Positions 27,223 through 36,508 of a stretch of 64,000 bases of DNA are shown one piece after another. The notes under the pieces were generated by a model. That model was not told the DNA's origin. It worked only from the letters and a program-made list of their open reading frames with translations, and did no database searches. The stretch's first letter is position 1. Every line of letters starts with the position of its first letter. This stretch comes from Flammeovirgaceae bacterium 311 (lineage in GTDB: Bacteria > Bacteroidota > Bacteroidia > Cytophagales > Cyclobacteriaceae), in assembly GCA_000597885.1 (NCBI GenBank), contig CP004371.1:992001-1056000 (forward strand), read 5' to 3'. Position numbers and translations under genes: made by a program.

Positions 27223-28590
27223 ATGAGCATTCGTAAGCGCTTAACCTGGCAGTTTACCCTTATCGTAACCTCCATCCTGGTGTTGTTCTTTGTGTTCATC
27301 TATATTTTCTACGCTGATTTCAGAAGAGAAGAATATTACAGCCGCCTGTACAACAAAGCCCTTACCACTGCCCGTCTGCTGATAGAAGTACAGGAGATTG
27401 ACCATGACCTGCTCAAAATCATAGATAAGAATGCCCTGAATGCCCTGCACAACGAAAAGATCGTCATCTTTGACCAGCATAACCAGCTCATTTATTCCTC
27501 TACTGAAGATCATAACATACGCGTACTGCCAGAGGTACTGGATGAAATCCGAGAGGTGCACCGGCTGGAGTGGGTGGAAAACAAGAATGAAAGCCTGGGC
27601 ATAACCTATGATGAAGGTGACAAGCATTATGTGATCATAGCCTCAGCTTTTGATATTTATGGCAGGCGTAAGCTTGTTAATTTAAGGTTTATCCTGATTG
27701 CAGGTTCTCTGCTGGGAATGGGGATTACTTTTGCAGCCGGGCGGTTCTTCGCAATTCAGGCGCTGCGGCCTATTGCAAATATCAACCAGGAGGTTTCAGG
27801 CATTGGCGGGCATAACCTGGATACCCGGATTGATATTGGCAACGGACAAGATGAAATAGCACAACTTGCCATTAATTTCAATAAAATGCTGGACCGCATA
27901 GCCTCTGCCTTTGCCCTTCAGAAGAACTTTGTACATAATGCTTCTCATGAATTAAGAACTCCCCTGGCTGCCATGATCAGCCAGATGCAGGTAGGCCTGG
28001 CTAAAGAAAGAAATCGCGAGGAGTACTGTGTCCTGCTAAAATCTGTACTTGAAGATGCCGAACGGCTTAAAGGTTTATCCAATGGCCTGTTGGAACTGGC
28101 TCAGGCAGAAGCCGATAAAATGGGAATCAGGATGGCACCTGTCCGCATCGATGAAACGCTTTTCTCTGCACAACAGGATCTGATCCGTTTAGATGGGGAA
28201 AGAAGCGTGGAGGTAACATTTTCTGAGTTACCAGACTCTGAAGAATCGCTCACGGTGATGGCAAATGAAGGCATGCTTAGAACCCTCTTCCTGAACTTAA
28301 TGGACAATGCCTGTAAATTTTCTCCCGATCGTAAAGCTATTGTTTCCATTGCTTTCAACGGAGATCAGGTCCATCTATCCTTCAAGGACAATGGTATTGG
28401 CATTCCTGAAGCCGAACAGGAGAAAATATTCATGCCATTTTACCGGGCAGAGAGTGCCCGAAAATTCAGAGGGCATGGCCTGGGTCTATCTATTTGCAGT
28501 CGTATTGTACAACTGCACGGGGGCGTTATTTCAGTAAAATCCCAACAGGAGCAGGGAAGCACCTTCCGGGTGGAGCTGCCCCATGCCTAA
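27223..28590 (+). CDS. Membrane sensor histidine kinase (partner of the OmpR regulator)
   Basis: A 455-residue inner-membrane kinase. TM1 lies at about residues 11-30 (FTLIVTSILVLFFVFIYIFY), a periplasmic sensor region follows to about 148, and TM2 lies at about 150-172. A HAMP linker (RPIANINQEVSGIGGHNLDTR) leads to HisKA with NASHELRTPLAAM, the phospho-acceptor His near residue 243. The HATPase shows the N box LMDNACKFSP, G1 FKDNGIGIPE, the F box and G2 GHGLGLSICSRIV. It would phosphorylate the regulator encoded just upstream. No extracellular ligand-binding fold is recognised, so the stimulus is unknown. Confidence 0.95.
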   Translation: MSIRKRLTWQFTLIVTSILVLFFVFIYIFYADFRREEYYSRLYNKALTTARLLIEVQEIDHDLLKIIDKNALNALHNEKIVIFDQHNQLIYSSTEDHNIRVLPEVLDEIREVHRLEWVENKNESLGITYDEGDKHYVIIASAFDIYGRRKLVNLRFILIAGSLLGMGITFAAGRFFAIQALRPIANINQEVSGIGGHNLDTRIDIGNGQDEIAQLAINFNKMLDRIASAFALQKNFVHNASHELRTPLAAMISQMQVGLAKERNREEYCVLLKSVLEDAERLKGLSNGLLELAQAEADKMGIRMAPVRIDETLFSAQQDLIRLDGERSVEVTFSELPDSEESLTVMANEGMLRTLFLNLMDNACKFSPDRKAIVSIAFNGDQVHLSFKDNGIGIPEAEQEKIFMPFYRAESARKFRGHGLGLSICSRIVQLHGGVISVKSQQEQGSTFRVELPHA

Positions 28591-29209
28591 GCTTCTCTAA
28601 TACCTATACCTACAATCACATGAATAAGCCGGCAGGCTCACTCCTATTGTCTGGCTGCATTGTTTTTCACCAATCCCTCCTAAGTAAGGATCTGCTTTTA
28701 TTATTGATCATCATTTTTTATTGCGCCATGCATCAGCAGTTTATTGCCTGGATAAAGCCCCTTTTGCTTCCAGGTGCACAGCATCCCTTCTCCATATAAA
28801 ATGTTAATGCAATTATTGAACAAAGCACCGGAAACCGGCTAACATCCACACCTGTATACCCCTCCATAGCAAGAGCGGGAAGTGTATTTGCCCCTAAGCA
28901 AATTTTAACAATCACTGCCAAAAAGTACTCCTGTGGGTGGTAATTTATCCCCATAGCAACTTTGAACTAATTTTTTTTTAAATATAAATATTCATTTCAA
29001 CCTGTAATACTACGCTGCCTATCATCTTCAGCAATAGGATCTTGTAGGTAGAGCGTTAGTCATCTCCGCTGTATTAATTTCAGAAAGATAGCATCTTAAG
29101 TACCTTCTAAAATGGCTATCTTTTTAAATATTTTTTCTTTGAATATTACATAATAAACCTTTTTAGCCTATATTGCCCCAGAATTAGTCAAAGATTAACA
29201 CATTTTTTT
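28591..29209. other. Intergenic stretch without a supported gene
   Basis: About 620 bases between the histidine kinase and the M43 protease. The first half contains frames on both strands that have no plausible start context or family. The second half (from about 28960) is very AT-rich and likely carries the protease promoter. No RNA gene, repeat or terminator with a clear T run was recognised. Confidence 0.5.
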
Positions 29210-30454
29210 ATGAAAAGAATGCTACTCCCTGCCATTTTCATGGCCCTGCTATTTATCTGGTCTTGTCAGTCTGACGATCTGAAGGACATCAAACCCATAG
29301 ATGAAAATGGGATGGTCCTGGAGGATGTAATGGCACGTGGAGGTAACGGAAAAGGCAACGGATATGGTTTATTAAGAACTTGTGCCACCCATGAGGTGCT
29401 GCAACGCAAGCTTAAGCAAAATCCTGCCCTGATCCGTAAAATGCAGGAAATTGAAGCGCATACACTTGCTTTTAAAAAGAGTAAGTTAGACAAAGTAAAA
29501 AAGCCAAAGAAACCCAAAAAAGGCAAAGGTGGTACTGGCAGTGGTGGAAGTACTCCAGATAGTGACAGCGATGGAAGCACCACTCCTAATATTGATAACG
29601 ACAGTAACAATACCGATGGTGATAGCGGCACCGGCAATGATGGAATTGTCATCACAGATCCCCTGCCTGCTGAAGATCCCGGCACAGATTACAATAGTGT
29701 AGATGATACACCAGATCCATTACCTACCAGATACACTATTCCGGTTTATGTTCATGTGATTCACAGCAACTCTGCAGAGTTTATTTCCATAGAGCAGATT
29801 CGTTCACAGATTGAAGTACTGAATGCTGATTTTTCCGGCTCTAATACTGATATAAACAATACCCCTGCTGAATTCAAGGATAGAATAGCTGATGCAGGCA
29901 TTACTTTCACCCTGGATGAGAATTTGCACATTAAATGGAAATCGACTACCAGAGCAGAATGGGGTACTGGTGATGAAATGAAATCTTCAGCCAAAGGAGG
30001 CAGTGATGCTTACAGACCAGAGGAATATCTGAACATTTGGGTGTGTAACATAGGTGGTGGTGTGTTGGGATACGCTCAAATACCGGGAACAGGCACCACC
30101 AGTACCGATGGTATTGTAGTGGCACCATTGGCCTTTGGCACCACTGGTTATGTAGCAGCGCCTTACAACAAAGGCCGTACCGCTACGCATGAAGTTGGAC
30201 ACTGGCTCAACCTGCGTCATATCTGGGGAGATGGTGGTTGTGAGGCAGATGATTTTGTAGCTGACACGCCCCTTGCAGACCGTCCAAGCTATGGCTGTGC
30301 GGGTACTCCCAGTTATTGTAAAACTCCAGCTATGACCATGAACTTTATGGATTATAGTGATGATGCCTGTATGTACATGTTCACTCAGGGCCAAAAGTTC
30401 AGAATGCACGCCCTCTTCTCCAAAGGCGGCTCTCGCAGCAGCTTTGCACAATAG
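29210..30454 (+). CDS. M43 family (pappalysin-like) zinc metalloprotease lipoprotein
   Basis: A 414-residue lipoprotein protease. The lipobox is FIWSC (Cys near residue 19). Residues about 95-165 form a basic patch (KKPKKPKKGKGG) followed by a Gly/Ser/Asp/Asn-rich flexible linker with Asp repeats reminiscent of calcium-binding thrombospondin type-3 spacers. The catalytic domain covers about 175-405, with the zinc motif HEVGHWLNLRHIWG (HExxHxxGxxH variant with the third His in place) and the Met-turn MNFMDYSDDACMYMFT, plus cysteines around GGCEADDFV and SYGCAGTPSYC that form the M43 disulfides. It is probably displayed on the cell surface on its linker and degrades proteins outside. Confidence 0.93.
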   Translation: MKRMLLPAIFMALLFIWSCQSDDLKDIKPIDENGMVLEDVMARGGNGKGNGYGLLRTCATHEVLQRKLKQNPALIRKMQEIEAHTLAFKKSKLDKVKKPKKPKKGKGGTGSGGSTPDSDSDGSTTPNIDNDSNNTDGDSGTGNDGIVITDPLPAEDPGTDYNSVDDTPDPLPTRYTIPVYVHVIHSNSAEFISIEQIRSQIEVLNADFSGSNTDINNTPAEFKDRIADAGITFTLDENLHIKWKSTTRAEWGTGDEMKSSAKGGSDAYRPEEYLNIWVCNIGGGVLGYAQIPGTGTTSTDGIVVAPLAFGTTGYVAAPYNKGRTATHEVGHWLNLRHIWGDGGCEADDFVADTPLADRPSYGCAGTPSYCKTPAMTMNFMDYSDDACMYMFTQGQKFRMHALFSKGGSRSSFAQ

Positions 30455-30477
30455 TTTTCTCTTGCTTTACTGATAGA

Positions 30478-30512
30478 TAAAGGCAGTCTTTTCGGGGCTG
30501 CCTTTGCTTTTT
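30478..30512 (+). terminator. Terminator of the M43 protease gene
   Basis: An 8-bp stem AAAGGCAG (around 30479-30486) pairs with CTGCCTTT (around 30498-30505), followed by a T-rich tract. It lies about 25 bases after the stop codon. Confidence 0.75.
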
Positions 30513-30530
30513 GTAGCAATTGAAGAAGAT

Positions 30531-30563
30531 AAAAAAACAGCCCTGTGCATGCAGCGCTGTTTT
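30531..30563 (-). terminator. Terminator of the GH2 gene (minus strand)
   Basis: AAAACAGC (30534-30541) and GCTGTTTT (30556-30563) form an 8-bp stem. On the - strand the stem is followed by a T run (complement of the A7 tract at 30531-30537), so it suits the leftward GH2 gene, whose stop codon lies about 110 bases before it. Confidence 0.7.
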
Positions 30564-30671
30564 CATTATTAGCGATTACTCCTAAAAGAAGAGCAACTAA
30601 ATTTTATTTTTCCCACTCACAAGTCAATACATCAGGTATTAAAACAGGAGCTGGTATACAGACTTAAAATT

Positions 30672-33116
30672 TTAATTTTTTACAAGCATAAGTGTTGCAG
30701 GTGTCAATCCATCAGCAGAGGCAGTAAGCTTTACCTCACCACTCTGGCGATCTGCTTTAACAATGGCCAATGCTAAACCATTGAAGGCTTTGCGATAGTC
30801 TGCTTTGAAAGGCTCCATGCTGGTGGGGTTGCCATTGTCTACACCTGCAATGCTGGCCCCGCCCTCCAGGCTAAAGCTGATCAGGTTATCTGCATCGGGT
30901 ACCAGATTGCCTGCTGCATCCAGTACCTTTACCGTTACAAAAGCAAGATCTTTGCCATCTGCATCAATGGTACTTCTGTCGGCTTCCAGCACTATTTGAG
31001 CGGGGGCACCGGCTGTCTTGATTTCGCGGCTAAGAACCTCCTTACCCGACATCCTGGATACAGCCCGTAAAGTGCCGGGAGCATGGCGAATGCGCCACAT
31101 CACATGCAGGTCATCCCCTTCTTTTTTGCGAACGCCCAGTGACCGGCCATTCAGAAATAACTCCACCTCATCGGCATGGTTGTAATAGGCCCAGACATCT
31201 ACCATTTTACCTTCCTCCCAGTTCCAGTGCGGGAAGATGTGCAGCACCGGCTTGTCTGTCCATTCGCTTTTGTACATATAGTAGGCATCCTTAGGGAAAC
31301 CTGCCAGATCTACCACGCCAAAGTAAGAGCTGCGCGATGGCCAGCCATAAGGGGTTGGTTCGCCCAGGTAATCGAAGCCCGTCCAGATATACATGCCCGA
31401 GAGATAGTCGTGTTTCTTGATCAGCTTCCAGGTTTCTTCGTGGGTAGAGCCCCAGGGAGCACTCACATTGTCATATGCCGAAACAGTATTGTCAGGATTC
31501 CCTTCGGTAAAAGGCAGGTCCCAGCGAATAGGCCAGCGGCGAATGCTGTCGGATGGCATATCGTAGTGGCCTCGGGTGGCCAGGGCTGACGTGGTTTCAG
31601 TAGCAATGAATTTCTCTCCGGGAAATTTATCTGGAAACTCTTCGAAATTCTGGTGGTGGTAATTGAAGCCAACCAGGTCCAGTGCGCCAGACTGGTAAAT
31701 TTTATTATGTGGCTCCGGATCGTTCAGGGCAGAGGTAATGGCGCGGGTGGTATCCAGGCTCCTGACAATACCGGCCAGCTCGCGGGCAATGGTGGTGCCG
31801 GTGCTGTCCCACTGCTCGAGGATCTCATTACCAATACTCCATATAAAGATGCTGGGGTGGTTGCGGTCCCGCAGCACCAGGTCTTCCAGGTCTTTTTTAT
31901 GCCACTGGTCCCAGTGCTGGCTATAGTCGTGCTCGCTCTTTTTCATTTTCCACATATCGAAGGCTTCATCCATCACAATGAATCCCATTCTATCACAAAG
32001 TTCCAGCAGCTCCGGCGCAGGGGGGTTATGGGCGGTGCGGATTCCATTTACGCCCATTTCTTTCATAATCTCCAGCTGACGCTCCAGGGCCCGTGTGTTG
32101 ATGGCGGCACCCAAGGCGCCAAGGTCGTGGTGGTTGCAAACACCCAGTATCTTCAGGGGCTTTCCATTCAGAAAGAAACCTTCTGCCGCATCAAAGCGAA
32201 AAAAGCGAACACCCAGGGGGGTGGTATACTCATCCAGTGGCTTTCCATCTCTTTCAATAAAGGTTACCACCTGGTAGAGGTAAGGATTTTCTACCGACCA
32301 CAGGCTAGGATTCTGCAACTGCAGTTCCTGGTTTAGTGTAGTTACAGAATCAGCTAATGGAAGATTTTCCAGGCTGGTACGGGCCACCTCATTTCCATTA
32401 GCATCCATGATAACGGTGTGTACAAGGAAAGGCCCCTCCTGTCCGCTGTTCCGCACTTTGGTTTCCACATTTACACGGGCAGCATGTTCTGTTACTTCAG
32501 GAGTTGTGACAAAGGTACCCCAATGATCTACATGCACGGGGTTGGTTTTAACCAGCCACACATTGCGGTAAATGCCGGATCCGGAATACCAGCGTGAATT
32601 CGGCTGATCGTCGTTGTTTACCTTTACAGCCAATACATTTGGCTGGTTGCCATAGCGGAGATGCGGGGTGAGCTCGTAACGGAAAGAAATGTAGCCATTG
32701 GGCCTTTTACCGAGGAACTGGCCGTTCACCCACACCTCGCTGTTGTGGTAAACGCCATCGAAATCTATGTAGAACAGTTTCCCTGAATCGGCCGCATCGA
32801 GTGTAAAAGTTTTACGGTACCAGCCGATGCCTCCGGGTAGTGCGCCTCCGCCCACGCCTGCTGGATTCTTTTCGCTGAACGTTCCTTCTATGCTCCAGTC
32901 ATGGGGAAGGTCCAGCTGCCGCCAGCCTGTATCATCCAGTGCCGGATCCTGTCCGTTAGGGGTCTCTCCCAGTTTGAACGCCCAGTTCTGGGTAAACTCC
33001 ATTCTTTCTCGTGTGCTTTGCTGCTCCCGTGAAGAAGTGCTGGTTGTACTGCAGGATGCAAAGAACACGATAACTGCCTGTAGCAGAAGTATCGTAAATT
33101 GCCTTGAGGAATGCAT
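30672..33116 (-). CDS. GH2 beta-galactosidase-like lipoprotein of the PUL
   Basis: An 814-residue exported GH2 enzyme. The ATG at 33116 is chosen because it opens a lipoprotein signal (MHSSRQFTILLLQAVIVFFA, then lipobox Cys); an upstream ATG at 33155 only adds an unlikely leader. Domains are a sugar-binding jelly roll (about 40-215, with DLPHDWSIEGTF and WYRKTFTL), an Ig-like domain, a TIM barrel (about 310-610) and two C-terminal beta domains (DUF4982-like and a big-Ig-like segment with DADGKDLAFVTVKVLDAAGN). Catalytic residues are the Glu of IWSIGNEI near residue 430 and the Glu of FIATETTSAL near residue 505. It likely removes beta-linked terminal galactose or a similar sugar from the PUL substrate. 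A terminator upstream separates it from the SusCD operon. Confidence 0.93.
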   Translation of the reverse strand: MHSSRQFTILLLQAVIVFFASCSTTSTSSREQQSTRERMEFTQNWAFKLGETPNGQDPALDDTGWRQLDLPHDWSIEGTFSEKNPAGVGGGALPGGIGWYRKTFTLDAADSGKLFYIDFDGVYHNSEVWVNGQFLGKRPNGYISFRYELTPHLRYGNQPNVLAVKVNNDDQPNSRWYSGSGIYRNVWLVKTNPVHVDHWGTFVTTPEVTEHAARVNVETKVRNSGQEGPFLVHTVIMDANGNEVARTSLENLPLADSVTTLNQELQLQNPSLWSVENPYLYQVVTFIERDGKPLDEYTTPLGVRFFRFDAAEGFFLNGKPLKILGVCNHHDLGALGAAINTRALERQLEIMKEMGVNGIRTAHNPPAPELLELCDRMGFIVMDEAFDMWKMKKSEHDYSQHWDQWHKKDLEDLVLRDRNHPSIFIWSIGNEILEQWDSTGTTIARELAGIVRSLDTTRAITSALNDPEPHNKIYQSGALDLVGFNYHHQNFEEFPDKFPGEKFIATETTSALATRGHYDMPSDSIRRWPIRWDLPFTEGNPDNTVSAYDNVSAPWGSTHEETWKLIKKHDYLSGMYIWTGFDYLGEPTPYGWPSRSSYFGVVDLAGFPKDAYYMYKSEWTDKPVLHIFPHWNWEEGKMVDVWAYYNHADEVELFLNGRSLGVRKKEGDDLHVMWRIRHAPGTLRAVSRMSGKEVLSREIKTAGAPAQIVLEADRSTIDADGKDLAFVTVKVLDAAGNLVPDADNLISFSLEGGASIAGVDNGNPTSMEPFKADYRKAFNGLALAIVKADRQSGEVKLTASADGLTPATLMLVKN

Positions 33117-33406
33117 ATTAATTAGGTTAATTGAATCAGAGGTTGACTGTAACAAGATAACTCCTTGTGGATTGATAAACCGTTGATATATATCCGGTTA
33201 GAGGATGAGATTGATCAGTTTTAGACAGTGCGTAAACGGATATGGCTTTAGCAATAGTAGTAGTAAATCAGGAGTGGTAGGCTCTTAAAGCAGAAAAGAT
33301 TGAGCCTGGAGTAGAGAGATCATTCCAACCCCTCCCTCCAGACTAAATCTGATTTTAAACCACCAACCAACTCTTAGTCATAGACTAATAAATATATATT
33401 TTAACT
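33117..33406. other. Leader/promoter region of the GH2 gene
   Basis: About 290 bases between the operon terminator and the GH2 start. No gene is visible. It probably contains the GH2 promoter and a leader; no certain -33/-7 pair could be picked out by eye. Confidence 0.4.
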
Positions 33407-33445
33407 GTATACCCGCCGGGGGCCTAGATCCTCTGGCGGGTATAC
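33407..33445 (-). terminator. Terminator at the end of the GH31-SusC-SusD-PKD operon
   Basis: A perfect 11-bp stem, GTATACCCGCC (33407-33417) with GGCGGGTATAC (33435-33445), starts two bases after the stop codon of the PKD-type lipoprotein on the - strand. An AT-rich tract follows. Confidence 0.75.
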
Positions 33446-33447
33446 GC

Positions 33448-34875
33448 TTATTCCGGAAGGATGTAGTGGAATACCAGCCACTCATCTTTACCTTCGTCGT
33501 AGCTGGTACCGAACCAGATACCCTTACTCTCGAATTCAGTTGGAAAAGCTTTTACTACTTTGATGGTTGTTGCAGCCGGACTCATCCAATGCCCCGGGTT
33601 CTGAATCAGAAGGTTGTTCTCCAGAATAATTTCGTTTGTTTCGTTATTAATGGTAAAAGTACCGGTGGTAATGGTACCATTCTGATTGCGCGTATAGTTT
33701 TGCTGGCCTCCGAAACGGTCGAAGCGGATCCACGAATTAGCCGCAACCTCATCCCAGGAGTCATTCCAGCCCCAGTCTCTTGAATCGCTGTGTGAGCTTG
33801 TCCAGCCCGTGCCACTGGCTAACCAGTCTACTGGGTTGCCAGCTGCATCAAGTACCCACACACGACCGGAAGAAGGACCGCCGGTTAACATGTTTAGTAG
33901 TTCTCCCGGTGCAAAGGTTGGATCAAATCCTTCGTCTGGCTGCGGCTCCTCTTCTTCAGGCACCCAGTTGTCTGAATACTCTTTCGAGATAAAATTATAC
34001 ACCAGCATGGCAGGGCCTTCGCCGTCTATGTCCCTGTCGCGGATCACACCAAGCTGCATGCTATGCTCATCAAGCGATATCACGGTGTAATTAGACCAGT
34101 CGCTAACACCAGCCAGACCTTTATTTTCTCCTTTGTAGCCTCTAAGAATTGATGCATCGTTGATGGTAAGCGTCTTACTGTTTACATCAAGAAAGTAGGT
34201 TCCACTCTCTTCAATACCACCTTCCATGGGTTTCACATTGGTAAAAAAAGGACCGCCTTTCAGACTGAAGGTCATGGTACCATAATCACCGTTAGGTAAT
34301 AACCAGGTATTATCTGCATAGACAGGACTCCAGTTCCAGCAGTCGTCGCCATAACAGCCGGTTGGGCCACCATCCCATTCACCGCCATCCTGCAACCAGC
34401 CAATATCGGTTCCATAGAAATACATCGGTCCATCGAAATACTTAGCCTCCATATCCAGCAGCCATGTTTTTTCATTACCTGGTCCACCGCTAAGGTTAAT
34501 CCAGAGAGGGTCGTTTACATAATTTAGGTTGTCTTCTGTTACTTCTATGGTAACCGGATCCATTTCCACCACACCACCGGCTGTAAGGGCAGAAAAATTG
34601 ATGGTGTACTGGCCCTGGAAAGCAAAACGAACTGTATCTATGGCGCGGGTGGAACGGCCGGTTCCGTAATCCCACATGGCAATAGTACCGGGGGTGTTAT
34701 TCTTTAGAATTACTGTATTGCCACCCGGATCAATGGAACGGTCCTGGATTACTTCAAAATCAATATCCGTTTTGGCGGGCATTTCGCCCAGTTCAAAGTT
34801 GTCCTCCTGGCAGGAGGATGTTATCAGGAACATCGAAGCCAGCAGCATTGAAAATAATATGTTTATTCTTTTCAT
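33448..34875 (-). CDS. PKD-domain surface lipoprotein of the PUL (SusE/F-position)
   Basis: A 475-residue lipoprotein with lipobox LITSSC (Cys near residue 22). Residues about 35-115 look like a PKD/Ig-like beta-sandwich (NTPGTIAMWDYGTGRS, where WDYG matches the WDFGDG-like PKD core, and GQYTINFSALTAGG). The rest is a repeated beta-rich, Trp- and Gly-rich region with two similar openings, LWINLSGGPGNEKTWLLD and LLNMLTGGPSSGRVWVLD, suggesting an internal duplication of a glycan-binding module. Its position right after SusD matches SusE/SusF-type surface glycan-binding proteins that capture oligosaccharides. It is the last gene of the SusCD operon, 27 bases after susD. Confidence 0.8.
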   Translation of the reverse strand: MKRINILFSMLLASMFLITSSCQEDNFELGEMPAKTDIDFEVIQDRSIDPGGNTVILKNNTPGTIAMWDYGTGRSTRAIDTVRFAFQGQYTINFSALTAGGVVEMDPVTIEVTEDNLNYVNDPLWINLSGGPGNEKTWLLDMEAKYFDGPMYFYGTDIGWLQDGGEWDGGPTGCYGDDCWNWSPVYADNTWLLPNGDYGTMTFSLKGGPFFTNVKPMEGGIEESGTYFLDVNSKTLTINDASILRGYKGENKGLAGVSDWSNYTVISLDEHSMQLGVIRDRDIDGEGPAMLVYNFISKEYSDNWVPEEEEPQPDEGFDPTFAPGELLNMLTGGPSSGRVWVLDAAGNPVDWLASGTGWTSSHSDSRDWGWNDSWDEVAANSWIRFDRFGGQQNYTRNQNGTITTGTFTINNETNEIILENNLLIQNPGHWMSPAATTIKVVKAFPTEFESKGIWFGTSYDEGKDEWLVFHYILPE

Positions 34876-34902
34876 GATTCTTAATGTTTAAGTGCCTTGG
34901 GA

Positions 34903-36495
34903 TTACCAGCCTGGATTTTGCTGAAGCGTACCATCAGAAAGGGTGATTTGCGTATACGGTATCTGCTGCAGCCCCCTGGTAGTAAGCAGGTTATTGGCTG
35001 AAATTACCTTGGCTTCCGATACCCCGCCACTCGTAACGGTAGTAGATGTGGCGATGGTTGTAGCAGCTGTTTCGATCCCCTGGCGAAGCAGGTCCCAGTA
35101 ACGGAGTCCCTCAAAAGCCAGCTCCAGGCGGCGTTCGCGCATGATGTTGGCCTGGTTTACCGTTAAAGAGGTAAAGTTGTCGCCAAGGGCTCTTCTTCTT
35201 ACCTCGTCAAAATAAATCTGTGCATTGGGGCTGCCTAATTCAGCAGCCATCAGCAACACATCTGCATAGCGGATGGAGATAAAATCCTGGTACTGGCCAA
35301 TCATAAAGTTGGTTGCACCATTATTTACCGGCAGGCTGTTTCCATCCTCATCAACCATGGGGGTATATTTCTTGATGTAGTAGCCGGTGTACTCCCTTTG
35401 CTTTTCCTGATTGGTAAAAGCCAGGCCTTCGTCAGCAATGGAAATGATAGAGGCTTCTCTGCGTGAATCGTTCTGGTTAAAGGCATTCCACAGATCAGGG
35501 GTAACCGGTGCACCACCCCAGCCATTGCCATAGGGATAGATTGCCTGCTCGCGCATGCCCAGCATAACCATCCAGTGGTTGCCATCTACGTTGCCATCGT
35601 AATCGCTGGTGTAGGTGTATTTGATGGAGAAGATTACCTCCTTATTATGCTCACCAGCATAATTTTCCAGGGATGCTGCCGGCCATAAGCTGGCAAAATT
35701 CTCCAGTAAGCCATGTCCGCTGTTGGCAATAACATCTTCAAGATACGCCAGTGCCTGGGCCTGGTTTACCACACCAACCAGGTCGGGCTGACCATAGTAA
35801 CCTGTGTAGTATAGGTACACCCTCGCCAGCAGCGATTCTGCCGCCCATTTGGTTACCCTGCCGTAGGTTGCCTGGGGCTGTGCGGAATAAGCAACACCCT
35901 CGAGGTTATCTGCAGCAAACTTTAGGTCTTCGGCAATCACCCTGTAGATTTCTGCCGGCTCCGACTGTGGAATGTTTTCCGAAGAAGGTTCAGTTAGTAA
36001 AGGAATACTGCCCCAAAGCCTTACCATATCAAAGTAAAGAAAGGCGCGCAGGAACCTGGCTTCAGCTTCATAGGTATTTCGCAGCGCCTCGTCATTACCC
36101 CAGTCAATCTGGTCCATCTTATTGATAAGCACATTGCAACGGTAAAGGGCCTTGTAGTAATCGGTCCAGTTGGCGTTGAAAAGATTCAGGTCTGATGGTG
36201 AGCGTGACTTGTCGAACTCATCGAGCAGCTGGTAACCAAAGCGGTCGGAGTTACCGGTACCGCCAAAAGCGTTATCAGATAGTACAGCAGAGGCCACCGG
36301 GAAACTAATGCCATCGGCCCACACCCGCTGCAGACCATCGTAGCAGCCTACCAAGGCACGGTAGGCATCTTCGGGTGTTTTATAGAAGGTTTCGTCGGTA
36401 ATGTTGGTTACCGGTTCGCTGTCGAGAAAGGAATCTGTACAACCTCCAAATGACAGCATGCCCAAAGTCAGTATGAATATATTCAGCTTTTTCAT
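34903..36495 (-). CDS. SusD/RagB family outer-membrane lipoprotein
   Basis: A 530-residue surface lipoprotein that forms the lid of a SusC pore and binds the glycan. The lipobox is LSFGGC (Cys near residue 19), followed by the conserved SFLDSEPVTNITDETFYKTP. TPR-like helical segments are visible (EDAYRALVGCYDGL, AEARFLRAFLYFDMVRLWG, WAAESLLARVYLYYTGYYG). The C-terminal signature is RRLELAFEGLRYWDLLRQG. The length fits the family. It starts 13 bases after the SusC stop codon and is certainly co-transcribed with it. Confidence 0.96.
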   Translation of the reverse strand: MKKLNIFILTLGMLSFGGCTDSFLDSEPVTNITDETFYKTPEDAYRALVGCYDGLQRVWADGISFPVASAVLSDNAFGGTGNSDRFGYQLLDEFDKSRSPSDLNLFNANWTDYYKALYRCNVLINKMDQIDWGNDEALRNTYEAEARFLRAFLYFDMVRLWGSIPLLTEPSSENIPQSEPAEIYRVIAEDLKFAADNLEGVAYSAQPQATYGRVTKWAAESLLARVYLYYTGYYGQPDLVGVVNQAQALAYLEDVIANSGHGLLENFASLWPAASLENYAGEHNKEVIFSIKYTYTSDYDGNVDGNHWMVMLGMREQAIYPYGNGWGGAPVTPDLWNAFNQNDSRREASIISIADEGLAFTNQEKQREYTGYYIKKYTPMVDEDGNSLPVNNGATNFMIGQYQDFISIRYADVLLMAAELGSPNAQIYFDEVRRRALGDNFTSLTVNQANIMRERRLELAFEGLRYWDLLRQGIETAATTIATSTTVTSGGVSEAKVISANNLLTTRGLQQIPYTQITLSDGTLQQNPGW

Positions 36496-36508
36496 CTTAT
36501 TCCGTGAA

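Noticed and set aside
28494-28799. Open frame overlapping the end of the histidine kinase
   Set aside because: Its first part is the kinase gene in another frame and the rest is low-quality sequence without family.
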